DNA from: Peptococcaceae bacterium
GTDB taxonomy: Bacteria > Bacillota > DSM-12270 > Thermacetogeniales > Thermacetogeniaceae
Assembly (NCBI GenBank): GCA_023249405.1
Contig: JAHFCR010000011.1
Coordinates: 12,481 to 72,784, forward strand
Direction: 5' to 3'
DNA length: 60,304 bases
The notes beneath the pieces were generated by a model. That model was given only the letters and a program-made list of their open reading frames with translations. It was not told the DNA's origin and made no database searches. This document shows, piece by piece, positions 8,379 through 17,683 of this stretch. How positions within the stretch are numbered: the stretch's first letter is position 1; each line of letters starts with the position of its first letter. The position numbers and the translations under genes were made by a program.

Positions 8379-9902
8379 ATGGGAGCAGTGTTGCCGATGG
8401 CTCATCGGATGCGTGCGCAGGGGCCTCATGTTTACCAGTATCGAGGTATTTTTCACGCCTCAGACTCCGGTAAATACTTTAGCTACCCCCTGAGCATTCC
8501 CAGTGGAACGCGGCGGGTGGAGGTCAGCCTGGCCTACGCCCACAACTCCAATAACAACGTGCTGGGAGTGCAGGTCTTTGACCGGAACGGCTTCCGGGCC
8601 CGGGGCCGGGCGCAAAAGGTCAAGGGGAACTGGGGCCACGTCGAGAGCGTCATTGACACCGGCTGCCGCAGCAGAGGCGCGGTGTCAGGGGAGATCGCTC
8701 CGGGAATCTGGACCTTAGAAATCGACACCTATTGCGTCAAAAATGATTGCATTTTTGAACTGGTGACCGAGATCTACCAGGGAGCAACCGCCAGTTCCAG
8801 GCAACAGGCCAGCGCCAGTGAGCAGCAGAGGGCTGGAGGATTCCAGGCGCCCAGCCGCCTCGATATGCAGCGCCCTCTCAGGCAACGGTCGGGCTGGTAC
8901 CGGGGCGACCTGCATGTACACTCGGAAGAAAGCGACGGCATCCTGGAAGTGCGGGATCTGATGCGCCTGGCAGTGATCAGGGAACTGGACTTTCTGGCCA
9001 TTACCGACCATAATGTGCACACCGCCTGGGAGCAATTGACCACGGAACTCTCAGAGTTCTGCCTGCCGCTCACGGGGATCGAATTATCAACTTACCAGGG
9101 CCATGGCAATGCCCTGGGAGTTCGGGGCTGGGTCGATTGGCGTCTGGGGCTGGGGGATTACGGAGTCAATGAGATGATCCGCCGGGTGCGGGAGTTGGGC
9201 GGCATCTTCTCCATCAACCACCCCCGCACCGGCAAACTGCCTACGGGCCATGCCTGCTGGCGGGCTGATGATGTGGACTACAACCTGGTGGATGCGATCG
9301 AAGTCTGGAACGCCCCTGTATTCAGCAACGGCACCGGGGCCAACCAGGAGTCGCGCCGTTTCTGGGACCAGCTTCTGAACCAGGGCTACCGGATCACCGG
9401 CATCGGGGGCAGCGATGCCCATTACATTGACGGCTCCCGTCAGCCGCTGGGAGTGCCGCTAACTTACGTCTACGCCCTAGCCCTGTCGCAGGCAGAGATC
9501 ATCGCCGGAATTAGAAAGGGGAGTGTCTTCATGACCGTCGGCCCTAAGATCTACTTCACGGCATCCAGCCAGTCCGGCGCCAAGGCCATGGTCGGTGAGT
9601 CGCTGCCCCTGAGCCAGTTCCGGGAGCAGGTCTGGCTGCACATCAACATCAAGGATGCGCCCCTGGGCTCCGAGGTCCGTTTGGTGAAAAACGGTGTGTC
9701 CTGTCTGTCGGAACGGGTCTCCCATGCCGGCCTGCTCTCCATCGCCTGGAGCGACGACGAGGCGCTCGGCGCTGCCGGTTCCAAAACCTGGTACCGGGTA
9801 GAACTGTACACCTCCAGCAAGGAATTTGCTCCCGGTGATGACGGCCTGCTCGCTATCACCAACCCGATCTACGTGGATATGGCGCCCGGTCCAACCGCCT
9901 AG
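8379..9902 (+). CDS. CehA/McbA-type PHP-domain metallohydrolase
   Basis: A 507-residue protein with GGAGG eight bases before its ATG. Residues 1-165 form a beta-rich N-terminal domain. A PHP metal-binding domain follows (about residues 175-390): GDLHVHSEESDG, AITDHN, GIELST, INHPRTG and GGSDAHY supply the usual His/Asp/Glu ligands. The last 110 residues form a second beta domain. The family includes carbaryl hydrolase CehA and phosphoesterases, so substrate is open. There is no signal peptide. The upstream Pho box suggests a phosphoesterase induced by phosphate starvation; that substrate class is an inference from regulation and neighbours. Confidence 0.85.
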   Translation: MGAVLPMAHRMRAQGPHVYQYRGIFHASDSGKYFSYPLSIPSGTRRVEVSLAYAHNSNNNVLGVQVFDRNGFRARGRAQKVKGNWGHVESVIDTGCRSRGAVSGEIAPGIWTLEIDTYCVKNDCIFELVTEIYQGATASSRQQASASEQQRAGGFQAPSRLDMQRPLRQRSGWYRGDLHVHSEESDGILEVRDLMRLAVIRELDFLAITDHNVHTAWEQLTTELSEFCLPLTGIELSTYQGHGNALGVRGWVDWRLGLGDYGVNEMIRRVRELGGIFSINHPRTGKLPTGHACWRADDVDYNLVDAIEVWNAPVFSNGTGANQESRRFWDQLLNQGYRITGIGGSDAHYIDGSRQPLGVPLTYVYALALSQAEIIAGIRKGSVFMTVGPKIYFTASSQSGAKAMVGESLPLSQFREQVWLHINIKDAPLGSEVRLVKNGVSCLSERVSHAGLLSIAWSDDEALGAAGSKTWYRVELYTSSKEFAPGDDGLLAITNPIYVDMAPGPTA

Positions 9903-10105
9903 CTCCCGTAGATGGCACTGCCTGCTTATCTCCCTGGCTTCTCTTTCTCCCGCGCCTGCCTGTCAAATAATGCAGCCGGCGGACAATCGCTCTGACGAGC
10001 GGATCAGCTGCCGGCTATTGCTTCAGCTCGCTTATATGCCACCACTCACGATAGCTGCAATCGCCTCAGCCTACTGAGTTGCATGAGGCACAGCTGCGGA
10101 CTGCC

Positions 10106-10987
10106 TTACTTTGAAGTCACGAACTTCATTTTGGCAACTACCGCCTGCCCCTCCGGGCTCAGTACGAAATCTATAAAAGCCTTGGTAAGACCCTGGGGAT
10201 CATCCTTGGTTATATAGAAATAAGGCCGGGAAATCTTGTAGCTGGCGTTGAACACGGTCTGCCTGCTCGGCCTGACCCCCTGGATCGAGAGGGCCTTGAC
10301 AGAACTATTAAGATCGCCTAGCGATATGTAGCCGATCCCCCCATGATCTCCAGCCACTGCAGCTCTGATAGCTTCGGTAGAGTTCTGTATGCCGGCGGTA
10401 GAGCTGATTTTATCCTGGCCCATGACGATGCCCTGTAGAATAGAACGCGTGCCGGAACCTCTTTCACGGGTAAACAGGTCAATGGCGGCGGCGCCTCCAC
10501 CGACAGCCTGCCAGTTGGTGATCTGACCGTCAAAAACCTGTCTTGCCTGGTCCATGGTCAAACCAGACACCCCGTTAGCCGGGTTCACAATGATAACCAC
10601 CCCTTCCAGAGCGATCACATAGTTCTTGAAAGCAGACATCTCCTGGGCAGTCAGTACCCGGGGAACGGCCCCAATATCCGCAGTGCCCTTCTGGACAGCA
10701 GTGATGCCCGAGTCAAGGCTGCCGCCAACAACTTGGACCTTAACGCCTGGATGCTTTTTCATAAATGCGCCTGCCAGTTCCGTGTTGAGGGCTTGCACTG
10801 AAGTGGACCCACCGATCTTGAGCGTACCCGACAAAGTATCTACAGGCGCCGCAGTGCTTATGGGCGCCTGTGATTGAGCCTGCTGCGCAGTTTGCGCCTG
10901 CTGGGCAGCTTTCGGCCTGCATCCGGCAGCCATCCCCAGCACCAGCAGCGCCACAACCGCTACCCCCAGCCACTTAATCTTCAACAA
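10106..10987 (-). CDS. pstS: PstS-like phosphate ABC transporter substrate-binding lipoprotein
   Basis: A 293-residue secreted binding protein. The N-terminal helix ends in a lipobox (LGMAAGC, Cys23), so it should be lipid-anchored outside the membrane. The PBP-like domain has the phosphate-binding motifs GSTSVQAL, the ADIGAVPR turn and the RERGSGTRS loop typical of PstS. A short Gln/Ala linker follows the Cys. It is the last gene of the pst cluster, 81 bases after pstB, and is a second, distinct PstS: it lacks the stalk domain of the operon's first gene. The two proteins may differ in affinity or location. Confidence 0.9.
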   Translation of the reverse strand: MLKIKWLGVAVVALLVLGMAAGCRPKAAQQAQTAQQAQSQAPISTAAPVDTLSGTLKIGGSTSVQALNTELAGAFMKKHPGVKVQVVGGSLDSGITAVQKGTADIGAVPRVLTAQEMSAFKNYVIALEGVVIIVNPANGVSGLTMDQARQVFDGQITNWQAVGGGAAAIDLFTRERGSGTRSILQGIVMGQDKISSTAGIQNSTEAIRAAVAGDHGGIGYISLGDLNSSVKALSIQGVRPSRQTVFNASYKISRPYFYITKDDPQGLTKAFIDFVLSPEGQAVVAKMKFVTSK

Positions 10988-11068
10988 TCCAATTCCTCCT
11001 TGACGGTCAAATATAATCTTGCCTCAAGACGCGCAAACTTAATGTTCCATTATTCGAGCCCATACCCG

Positions 11069-11842
11069 CTACCCAAAATTACCGACCAGATAATCCTCAG
11101 TCTCCCTCTCCCTGGGGTTGACCACGACATCGATGGTCTGCCCATACTCCACCAGCCTGCCGTTCAGAAAGAAACCCAGGTAGTCGGAAACCCTGCGGGC
11201 TTGCCCCAGGTTATGCGTAACCACGATAAATGTATACTCATTCTTATACCGCAGCATCATCTCTTCGATCTTGGCGGTGGAGACCGGGTCGAGACTGGAG
11301 CAGGGCTCGTCCAGTAAGATTATCTCCGGCCTTACTGCCAACACCCTGGCCAGACACAGGCGCTGCTGCTGGCCCCCGGACAGGCTCATGGCGGAGGTTT
11401 GCATGCTGCCCTTGACCTCTTCCCAGAGGTAGACCCGCTGCAGACTGTTCACGACGATATCCAGGAGTTCTTTTTTCTTAATGCCGGGTTGTTGCTCACG
11501 CACTCCCAAAGCAATGTTATCGAAGATGGAGATCGGAAAGGGATTTGGCTGTTGAAAGACCATCCCCACCCTGCGCCGCACCATCACCACGTCCTTCTTC
11601 GGCTGGTAGATCTCCTCGCCGTCCAACAGGACCTGGCCCTGGTGCCGGAACGACGGCGCCAAGTCGTTGAGCCGGTTGAGAGTACGCAGGAAAGTGGTCT
11701 TGCCGCATCCGGAGGGTCCGATCAGGCCGGTGATGGCATGTGCATAAATCTCCATGCTGACATCCTGCAAGACATTTTGGGGGCCATACCAGCAGGAGAG
11801 GTCATTGACAACAATTTTAGAGGCATTTCCCCCCATATTCAT
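11069..11842 (-). CDS. pstB: Phosphate ABC transporter ATP-binding protein
   Basis: A 257-residue ATPase of the Pst importer. Walker A is GPSGCGKTT (residues 42-50), followed by the PstB-typical LRTLNRLNDL. The Q-loop is GMVFQQPNPFPISIFDN, the ABC signature LSGGQQQR, and Walker B IILLDEPCSSLDP, with the H-loop VVTHNLGQA. AAGGAGG precedes the ATG by nine bases. It begins two bases before the end of pstA, so the genes are tightly coupled. Confidence 0.96.
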   Translation of the reverse strand: MNMGGNASKIVVNDLSCWYGPQNVLQDVSMEIYAHAITGLIGPSGCGKTTFLRTLNRLNDLAPSFRHQGQVLLDGEEIYQPKKDVVMVRRRVGMVFQQPNPFPISIFDNIALGVREQQPGIKKKELLDIVVNSLQRVYLWEEVKGSMQTSAMSLSGGQQQRLCLARVLAVRPEIILLDEPCSSLDPVSTAKIEEMMLRYKNEYTFIVVTHNLGQARRVSDYLGFFLNGRLVEYGQTIDVVVNPRERETEDYLVGNFG

Positions 11843-11843
11843 G

Positions 11844-12767
11844 CTATTGATCCTCCTTAATGGCAGTAAAGCGCCCCAGGTAGCTGACGACGGCGTTGAG
11901 CAACAGAATGAAGACCACCAGCACTAACCCGGCCCCGAAGGCCTTTCCCGGTGAGTTGCCCTCACCTGCCGGCGATGAGAAGTAGACGTACGAGGTGAGC
12001 GTACTGCCAGTATGCCGCAGGGTGCTCACCCAATGCTGGGGCATCCACCAGGGCTGCTGTCCGCCCATGTTCATGCTGCCGCCCAGGCAAAGCCAGATGA
12101 TCGCCGTGTCTCCGGCAATTCTGCCGATCCCCAGGATCACCCCGGTGATGATTCCGGCCCTGGCCGCCGGCAAAATGACGCAGCTGATGGTATTCCACTT
12201 GCTAGCCCCCAGGGCATAGGAGGCCTCTTTATAAGAAGGCGGCACCGACCGGATCGCCTCTTCGATCGATTTGATCACAAAAGGCAGCACCATTGCCGCC
12301 ATGGTGATGGCAGCCACTAAAAAGCTCCGGCCGAAGGCCTGGGCATTGTCCACTCCCTCTACGATGGTACTGAACATGGCCATCTGCGGTAGCGTAAAGA
12401 CTGCCAGTCCAAAGATGGCAAACACGATGGTGGGCACACCGGCCAACACATCGATACCGGTGCGCAAGGCGTTAACGAACTGGTTTTCCCCGGCATATTC
12501 TGCCAGGTAGATAGCGGTAGCCCCAGCCCAGGGCAGGGCGCAGACAATCCCCAGCGTGGTCAACAGAACGGTGCCGATCAGCGGGGTCAAAATGCCGCCG
12601 CTAAGGGCCTCGTTCATGCTGGGCAGGGGATCGGTAAATAAAAACTGCCAGCTGATGGCATGCGCTCCTTTAACCACCAGGAACAGGACGATCCCCAGGC
12701 AGATCAGCATGGTGATCAGTCCGGAGCACCACAGGGCGGCGTAGGCAAGCCAGTGTCTCTTAAACAT
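11844..12767 (-). CDS. pstA: Phosphate ABC transporter permease PstA
   Basis: A 307-residue inner-membrane permease with six predicted helices. The binding-protein-dependent transport motif is visible as EAIRSVPPSYKEASYALGASKWNTI, which contacts PstB. It overlaps the end of pstC by eight bases and precedes pstB by one base, so the three membrane/ATPase genes are one translational unit. Length is usual for PstA. Confidence 0.95.
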   Translation of the reverse strand: MFKRHWLAYAALWCSGLITMLICLGIVLFLVVKGAHAISWQFLFTDPLPSMNEALSGGILTPLIGTVLLTTLGIVCALPWAGATAIYLAEYAGENQFVNALRTGIDVLAGVPTIVFAIFGLAVFTLPQMAMFSTIVEGVDNAQAFGRSFLVAAITMAAMVLPFVIKSIEEAIRSVPPSYKEASYALGASKWNTISCVILPAARAGIITGVILGIGRIAGDTAIIWLCLGGSMNMGGQQPWWMPQHWVSTLRHTGSTLTSYVYFSSPAGEGNSPGKAFGAGLVLVVFILLLNAVVSYLGRFTAIKEDQ

Positions 12768-13803
12768 GACTGCGCACCCCCTTACGTACCATCCCCGATA
12801 CCCACGTGGCCATCACGCTCAGGGCGACGCTGGACAGCAGCAACAAGGTAGCGCAGGCAAACAGGGCCGACTCGCAAGTGGAGACGATCATCCCCTCAGA
12901 GTTGTTCACGATAGCCGAGGCCAGGGTGCGCACCGGCTCCAGAAAAAAGACCAGCCCATGCTGAAAATCGGGTAGATTGGCCACGCCGCCGGAGACCATG
13001 GAGAGGGCGATCGCCTCTCCTATTGCCCGCCCGGTGGCCAGAATGGCCCCGGCGATGATCCCCTTGCGGGCCACAGGCAGCATCACCTTGAGGATGGTAC
13101 GCCATTGGGAGATGCCCAGGGCAAAGGCAGCTTCTTTGTAACTGCGCGGCACCGCCCGCAGGGCATCGCTGGAAAGAGCGATAAAGATCGGCCCGATCAT
13201 AATGCTGAGCACGATCATACTCGCCAGAATGCTGGTTCCATCGAGAGCAGCGATATTGATCATATTCATGGCCATCTGGTTGGTAATCAGGGTATGGGCA
13301 ATGACGGGCACTACCACGATCAGCCCCACCAGCCCGTAGATCACCGAAGGAATTGCCGCCAGCAAACGCACGGTGGTGGTCAGCGGAACCCGCAGCCAGG
13401 GCGGGCACAACTCCACCAAAAAAATGGCACAGCCCAGCCCCAGGGGAACGGCGATCAACAACGCTCCCACAGTGGTATAGATGGTGCCCATTACCAGTGG
13501 CAGCGCCCCGAATATCCAACTAGGCTGGTCGGCCGGCGCCTGCCAGGAGGTCATAAACTGGGTGTCCCATCCGCCGCGAAGGATAAAACCGATTCCGTTG
13601 GCCTGAAATACCGGCACGGCGCGCCTGATCACAAAGTACATGATAAAAAAGATCAATATAGCGCTCATTACGGTGAAGGTGGCGAGCAGGTACTCAATCG
13701 CCTTTTCCTTGAACTGTTTGAGCCTCCAGGCCGAAGTGACGGTGTTGGCAGTCGTGGGGGTTGCGGTAGCCAGAGCTGCTGTCAGATCCGAGTGCTCCTT
13801 CAT
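12760..13803 (-). CDS. pstC: Phosphate ABC transporter permease PstC
   Basis: A 347-residue permease partner of PstA. After a roughly 35-residue soluble N-terminus it has a first helix (TVMSAILIFFIMYFVIRRA), a periplasmic-type loop with GGWDTQF, and then the ABC permease core with the EAA-like motif DALRAVPRSYKEAAFALGIS. It lies 112 bases downstream of the stalk-type pstS; the gap contains no clear terminator, so co-transcription is likely. The Pho box upstream of pstS should control it. Confidence 0.95.
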   Translation of the reverse strand: MKEHSDLTAALATATPTTANTVTSAWRLKQFKEKAIEYLLATFTVMSAILIFFIMYFVIRRAVPVFQANGIGFILRGGWDTQFMTSWQAPADQPSWIFGALPLVMGTIYTTVGALLIAVPLGLGCAIFLVELCPPWLRVPLTTTVRLLAAIPSVIYGLVGLIVVVPVIAHTLITNQMAMNMINIAALDGTSILASMIVLSIMIGPIFIALSSDALRAVPRSYKEAAFALGISQWRTILKVMLPVARKGIIAGAILATGRAIGEAIALSMVSGGVANLPDFQHGLVFFLEPVRTLASAIVNNSEGMIVSTCESALFACATLLLLSSVALSVMATWVSGMVRKGVRSHV

Positions 13804-13915
13804 GCTGTCCAGCAGTCCCTCCCTCTATTTAAGGCTTAAAAAATGCCCGCCTGCCTCAACTGGAAGCAGGCGGGCGCCAAATTCACAGATCTACAACTCC
13901 GAGGTTCTGAAACTA

Positions 13916-15100
13916 TTACAGGGGCAGGTAATCCTTGGCTGCAATCGCCTGGCCGTCAGGGGAGAGGCAGTACTCGATGAAGGACTTGGCCAGCCCCGTG
14001 GGGTCGCCATTGGTGGCCAGCACGAACGGCCGGACGTAGGGATACTTGCCGCTCTTGGCGTTGCCGATGGTCGGATCAACACCGTCCAAAGGCATGGCCT
14101 TGATGGTATTATCCAAGTAACCCATGGAGACGAAACCGATGGCGTTGGGGTTGGATGCTACCGCCTGGCGGATCAGATCGGTGGAATTGTACTGCTTGGC
14201 GGTGGCCACCAGCTTGTTCTTGCCCAGGAACGACGAAGTGAAGAAATCCAGGGTGCCGGAACCGGCCTCCCGGGTATAGACCATAATCGGCAGATTCTGC
14301 CCATTAACGTGGACCCAATTTGTGATATTTCCGTCGAAAACGTCCTGCACCTGCTGCTTGGTCAGCTTGGCGATGGGGTTTTTCGGATTGACCACGATGA
14401 CGATGGCATCCTTGCAGATAGTCGTTCCCACCAGGTTCTTGGGGTCTTTGTCGGTCAGCGCCCGGGAGACGGAGCCGATATTGACCTTGCCGGCTGCCGC
14501 ATCGGCGACACCCACGCCGGAACCGCCGCCAGTGATGGTAATATTAACGCCCGGATACTTTGCCACAAAGGCGGTTTTCAGTTGCTCAGCCAGCGGCTGC
14601 ACAGAGGTAGAGCCGTCCATGACCAGGTTGCCCGACAGTGTGGTAGGCAGGGCGCCACCCTGGTTGGTCACGGCGCCATTGATGATCACCTGGCGCTGCC
14701 CGCCGTCCCAGTCGACTTGGGCGCCCAGGGACTCGCTTACAAAACGCAGGGGAACCACAGTATGCCCATTGACAATTGAGGCCGGAACGTCCAGATTATC
14801 TTTCTCATCACCGATGGTGGCAGTATTCTGGCCGATCACCAGGATCACGCTGGTGTCGCCCTTGACTCCGGTGACGGTCTGGGTGGATTCATCCCAGGAC
14901 ACATTGGCGCCGAGAGCCTCAAAGATCGCCCGGAAAGGCACCAGCACCCGCCCACCCTGGATAAACGGAGCCGGATCGGCGGCCAGAGTTTTGCCGTTGA
15001 CGATAACGGAGATGTCGCCCGCTGCCTGAGCAAACGGAACTTGTCCGACAAGCAGGACCAGGGCCAGAAAAATACACAATAACAGAGACTTCCTCTTCAT
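13916..15100 (-). CDS. pstS: PstS phosphate-binding protein fused to a copper-amine-oxidase-type stalk domain
   Basis: A 394-residue exported protein. The signal peptide ends near AQA (residue 26) and there is no lipobox. Residues 29-145 match the copper amine oxidase N-terminal-like (stalk) domain, with GGRVLVPFRAIFEALGA and the repeat HTVVPLRFVSESLGAQVDW. Residues 155-394 are a PstS domain with MDGSTSVQPL, TITGGGSGVGV and the REAGSGTLDFF loop. Such stalk domains are common in exported proteins of Clostridia and may hold them at the cell wall. This is the first gene of the pst operon and follows a strong Pho box. Confidence 0.93.
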   Translation of the reverse strand: MKRKSLLLCIFLALVLLVGQVPFAQAAGDISVIVNGKTLAADPAPFIQGGRVLVPFRAIFEALGANVSWDESTQTVTGVKGDTSVILVIGQNTATIGDEKDNLDVPASIVNGHTVVPLRFVSESLGAQVDWDGGQRQVIINGAVTNQGGALPTTLSGNLVMDGSTSVQPLAEQLKTAFVAKYPGVNITITGGGSGVGVADAAAGKVNIGSVSRALTDKDPKNLVGTTICKDAIVIVVNPKNPIAKLTKQQVQDVFDGNITNWVHVNGQNLPIMVYTREAGSGTLDFFTSSFLGKNKLVATAKQYNSTDLIRQAVASNPNAIGFVSMGYLDNTIKAMPLDGVDPTIGNAKSGKYPYVRPFVLATNGDPTGLAKSFIEYCLSPDGQAIAAKDYLPL

Positions 15101-15229
15101 GATAACCCTCCTTGGATTTTTAAATCACGCCAGTAAGCAATCATAGCAAAAATGCAAAAACCCCTTTTTTGGGGAAACTAGCCCACTTTCCCCCCTTTGT
15201 CGCTTTTTCTAACTATCCATTTTCTTAAA

Positions 15230-15283
15230 AGTTTATAAGAATAATGTTGACTGCATATTGATTTTTGATTAAGTAATTGTAAA
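15230..15283 (-). promoter_or_regulatory. Pho box and promoter of the pst operon
   Basis: Read on the minus strand, the hexamers TTTACA (15283-15278), TTAATC (15272-15267), TCAATA (15261-15256) and TCAACA (15250-15245) stand at exact 11-base steps. Nine bases later comes TAAACT (15235-15230) as the -10. The predicted start of transcription is about 120 bases before pstS. Confidence 0.75.
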
Positions 15284-15360
15284 GTATTGCCTCAATCGGC
15301 TTAGCAATGGCTAGCGCCGCAGATAATGGTAATATAACCGCATAAAAACGCCCTGGGAGA

Positions 15361-15414
15361 TTAACAACAGATTAATCCAGGCTTTATAGAAAGTTAACAG
15401 ACCGTTGTTACACT
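15361..15414 (+). promoter_or_regulatory. Pho box and promoter of the DUF2334-GT4-GNAT-PHP operon
   Basis: TTAACA (15361), TTAATC (15372), TTTATA (15383) and TTAACA (15394) repeat every 11 bases, then nine bases, then TACACT (15409-15414). It points away from the pst operon, so the two Pho boxes form a divergent control region about 185 bases wide. The rest of the gap from 15101 to 15531 holds no gene. Confidence 0.75.
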
Positions 15415-15531
15415 ATATCAAGGAAGTGTTGGAAGTTCCCGTGTCCCGTGCCCGATGGTGTCGTACACGGTTTCAAAGCGCAGCGCATCGGCTCTTGTGC
15501 GCCCGCTCCTGCCTCCAACAGACGATGGGGG

Positions 15532-16278
15532 GTGAACGTTTTATATTACAATGTATCGCTGCATGATATCACCCCGGCCCATGAGCAAGAGGCGCGGGCA
15601 ATGCTCCACCTGTGCGAGGAGTGTGGAATCGCCAGGGGCACGCTATTGGTGATTCCCAATTTTCACGGCCGATACCCTCTGCAGCGCCGGCAACCAATCG
15701 TGCGCTGGCTGCAAGCGCTCGCACAGGACGGCTGGGAGATTGCCCTGCACGGACAGGAGCACCTGATGCCCGAGCCTGCCAGCCTGACGTTGCCCCAGCG
15801 CCTGATCGCCCATCACTACACCGACCATGAAGGAGAGTTCTATCTGCTGTCCGGGGAGGAGGCGCGGCGCCGTCTTGCCCGGGGGCTGTCCATACTAGCG
15901 GATGAATGCAGCCTGACACCCGCCGGTTTCGTGGCCCCTGCCTGGTTGCTGGGACGGTCAACATTGCAGGCTCTCGAGCAGTTGCCTTTCTCCTTTACCA
16001 CCACCTTGAATCAGGTCTATGATTTAAAAAACGGCCGCCGCCGGTTTGCCCCGGTGCAGGCCTTCAGCAGCCGCAGCCCTGGACGCAGGCTGGCATCGGC
16101 AATCTCCGGCTGGTCAGCCGGATATCTCTGGTGGGGGTTGCCCTTCGTACGGGTTGCCCTGCACCCTTCCGATCTGGCCTCTCCCCTGATTATGCAGACC
16201 GCTAAACGGCTTCTGAAGTACCTGTCCAGCCAGCGCAGCTGCCTGTCGCTTGATGAATACCTGAAACTGCAGGCGTAA
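15532..16278 (+). CDS. DUF2334/polysaccharide deacetylase-like protein
   Basis: A protein of about 248 residues resembling DUF2334 carbohydrate-esterase-4-like deacetylases. The N-terminal SLHDITPAH supplies the HD motif, ALHGQEH the second His motif and GFVAPAW the substrate-side loop. No signal peptide is seen, so the substrate may be a cytosolic or lipid-linked sugar. The GTG at 15532 is chosen because family homology begins there; a GTG at 15448 would add 28 residues of unlikely composition. It is the first gene after a Pho box and is followed by a glycosyltransferase 49 bases later. Confidence 0.72.
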   Translation: MNVLYYNVSLHDITPAHEQEARAMLHLCEECGIARGTLLVIPNFHGRYPLQRRQPIVRWLQALAQDGWEIALHGQEHLMPEPASLTLPQRLIAHHYTDHEGEFYLLSGEEARRRLARGLSILADECSLTPAGFVAPAWLLGRSTLQALEQLPFSFTTTLNQVYDLKNGRRRFAPVQAFSSRSPGRRLASAISGWSAGYLWWGLPFVRVALHPSDLASPLIMQTAKRLLKYLSSQRSCLSLDEYLKLQA

Positions 16279-16327
16279 GGCCTGAATGTCCCATCATCAG
16301 ATAACTCCTGATGGAAGAAGGGAAAGC

Positions 16328-17683
16328 ATGCGAGTCTGTGACCTGACAATCTTCTACCACCAGCAGAGCGGGGGCGTACGCACCTACATTCACGAGAAGA
16401 TCTGCTACCTGGCCCGTCACCGGAACGGCAATTCACACCTGGTAATCGTTCCCGGAGAGAAAGACCTGGAACTGCGCCGGCAGCACAGCCGGATCCAGTT
16501 CCTCAAAGGGCCGGTGGTGCCTTTCGCCCGTCCCTACCGGGTGATCCTGCAGCTGGTCAAGGCCTACCGCCTGGTGCTGTCCTTCCAACCGGACGTGATC
16601 GAGGTCGGTTGCCCCTATATCTTTCCCTGGCTCGCCTTCCTGGTGCGGTGGCGCATTCGCCGGTCAGACGCCGGGCAGTCATCAGCAGGCGCAGTTGGGA
16701 AGTCCGGCCAAGGCGTGCACCCGGGTTGCCGGGTGGTCGGTTTCTACCACAGCGATTTCCCAAGCGCCTACCTCCGCCTTCATAACAAGCTGCTCGGGGA
16801 GATTGTGGAGATCCTGTTGCGGCAGTTGGCTTTTAGATATATACGCCTGGTGTACCGGAGGATGGACCTGACCATTGCTCCATCGCCGGCAATTGCCGCC
16901 TTTCTAAGCAGCTACGGGATCGAGCGGGTAGAGACCATCCCCCTGGGGGTAGATACTGTCAAGTTTCACCCACAGCACCGGCAACCTTGGGTGCGCAACC
17001 GGCTCGGCCTGTGTGAAGGACAGCTTTTGCTCCTGTTCGTGGGGCGCTTCTCCCAGGAGAAGGGTTTGACCTATCTGTTCCGGTCTTTTGAGTTGCTGTC
17101 CCGGCAGGAGCCGGGGCGCTTTCATCTGCTGTTCGTGGGGGCCGGTCCGCTCGGACCAGAACTGCAGTTCTGGTCCGCCGCCAGAAGCGACGTCACGGTC
17201 TGGAACTACCTCCAGGGGCAAGCTCTGGCAGAAGTGTATGCCTCCGCCGATATCTTCGTCAGTCCGGGCACTGCTGAGACTTTCGGGCTCACCCTCCTGG
17301 AAGCCCAGGCATCAGGTTTGCCGGTAATCGCCGGATCCTCCGGAGCCGCCCCGGAGGTAGTGGCGCCCGCTGCCGGGGCGTTGATCGACCCCCGGAACGC
17401 TGAATTGATGGCAGCAGCGGTATCCCTCATGGCCAGGCAGGATCTGAGGGCGCTGGGATGGAAGGCGCGCCGCTTCGTGGAGGAACGCTACAGTTGGAAC
17501 TGTACTTTTGACAGGCTGTTCCGTGCATACGAGCAATTGTCAACCCAGGGGGAGGTAAATCAAAATGGCCGTAAGGGTTCCGGAAATAATTCGCGAAAGA
17601 CAGTGCCGCATCAGGCCTTTCAGCCCGGAGGACCGCCCTGCGGTAAGAGAGATCTGCGCCGCCACCGGGCTGCTGGGCAATGA
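16328..17683 (+). CDS. GT4 family glycosyltransferase
   Basis: A GT-B fold glycosyltransferase of about 450 residues. The N-terminal domain has FYHQQSGGVRTY and an acceptor-side FYHSDFPSAYLR. The C-terminal nucleotide-sugar domain has LLFVGRFSQEKGL and the E-x7-E region TAETFGLTLLEAQASG. The sequence resembles MgtA/SQD2-type enzymes that glycosylate diacylglycerol or mannolipids, but the acceptor cannot be fixed. AAGAAGGG precedes the ATG at 16328. The last 40 residues are Arg/Gly/Pro-rich, run 119 bases into the next gene in another frame, and are unlike any GT4 end, so a stop lost by frameshift is possible. Confidence 0.83.
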   Translation: MRVCDLTIFYHQQSGGVRTYIHEKICYLARHRNGNSHLVIVPGEKDLELRRQHSRIQFLKGPVVPFARPYRVILQLVKAYRLVLSFQPDVIEVGCPYIFPWLAFLVRWRIRRSDAGQSSAGAVGKSGQGVHPGCRVVGFYHSDFPSAYLRLHNKLLGEIVEILLRQLAFRYIRLVYRRMDLTIAPSPAIAAFLSSYGIERVETIPLGVDTVKFHPQHRQPWVRNRLGLCEGQLLLLFVGRFSQEKGLTYLFRSFELLSRQEPGRFHLLFVGAGPLGPELQFWSAARSDVTVWNYLQGQALAEVYASADIFVSPGTAETFGLTLLEAQASGLPVIAGSSGAAPEVVAPAAGALIDPRNAELMAAAVSLMARQDLRALGWKARRFVEERYSWNCTFDRLFRAYEQLSTQGEVNQNGRKGSGNNSRKTVPHQAFQPGGPPCGKRDLRRHRAAGQ

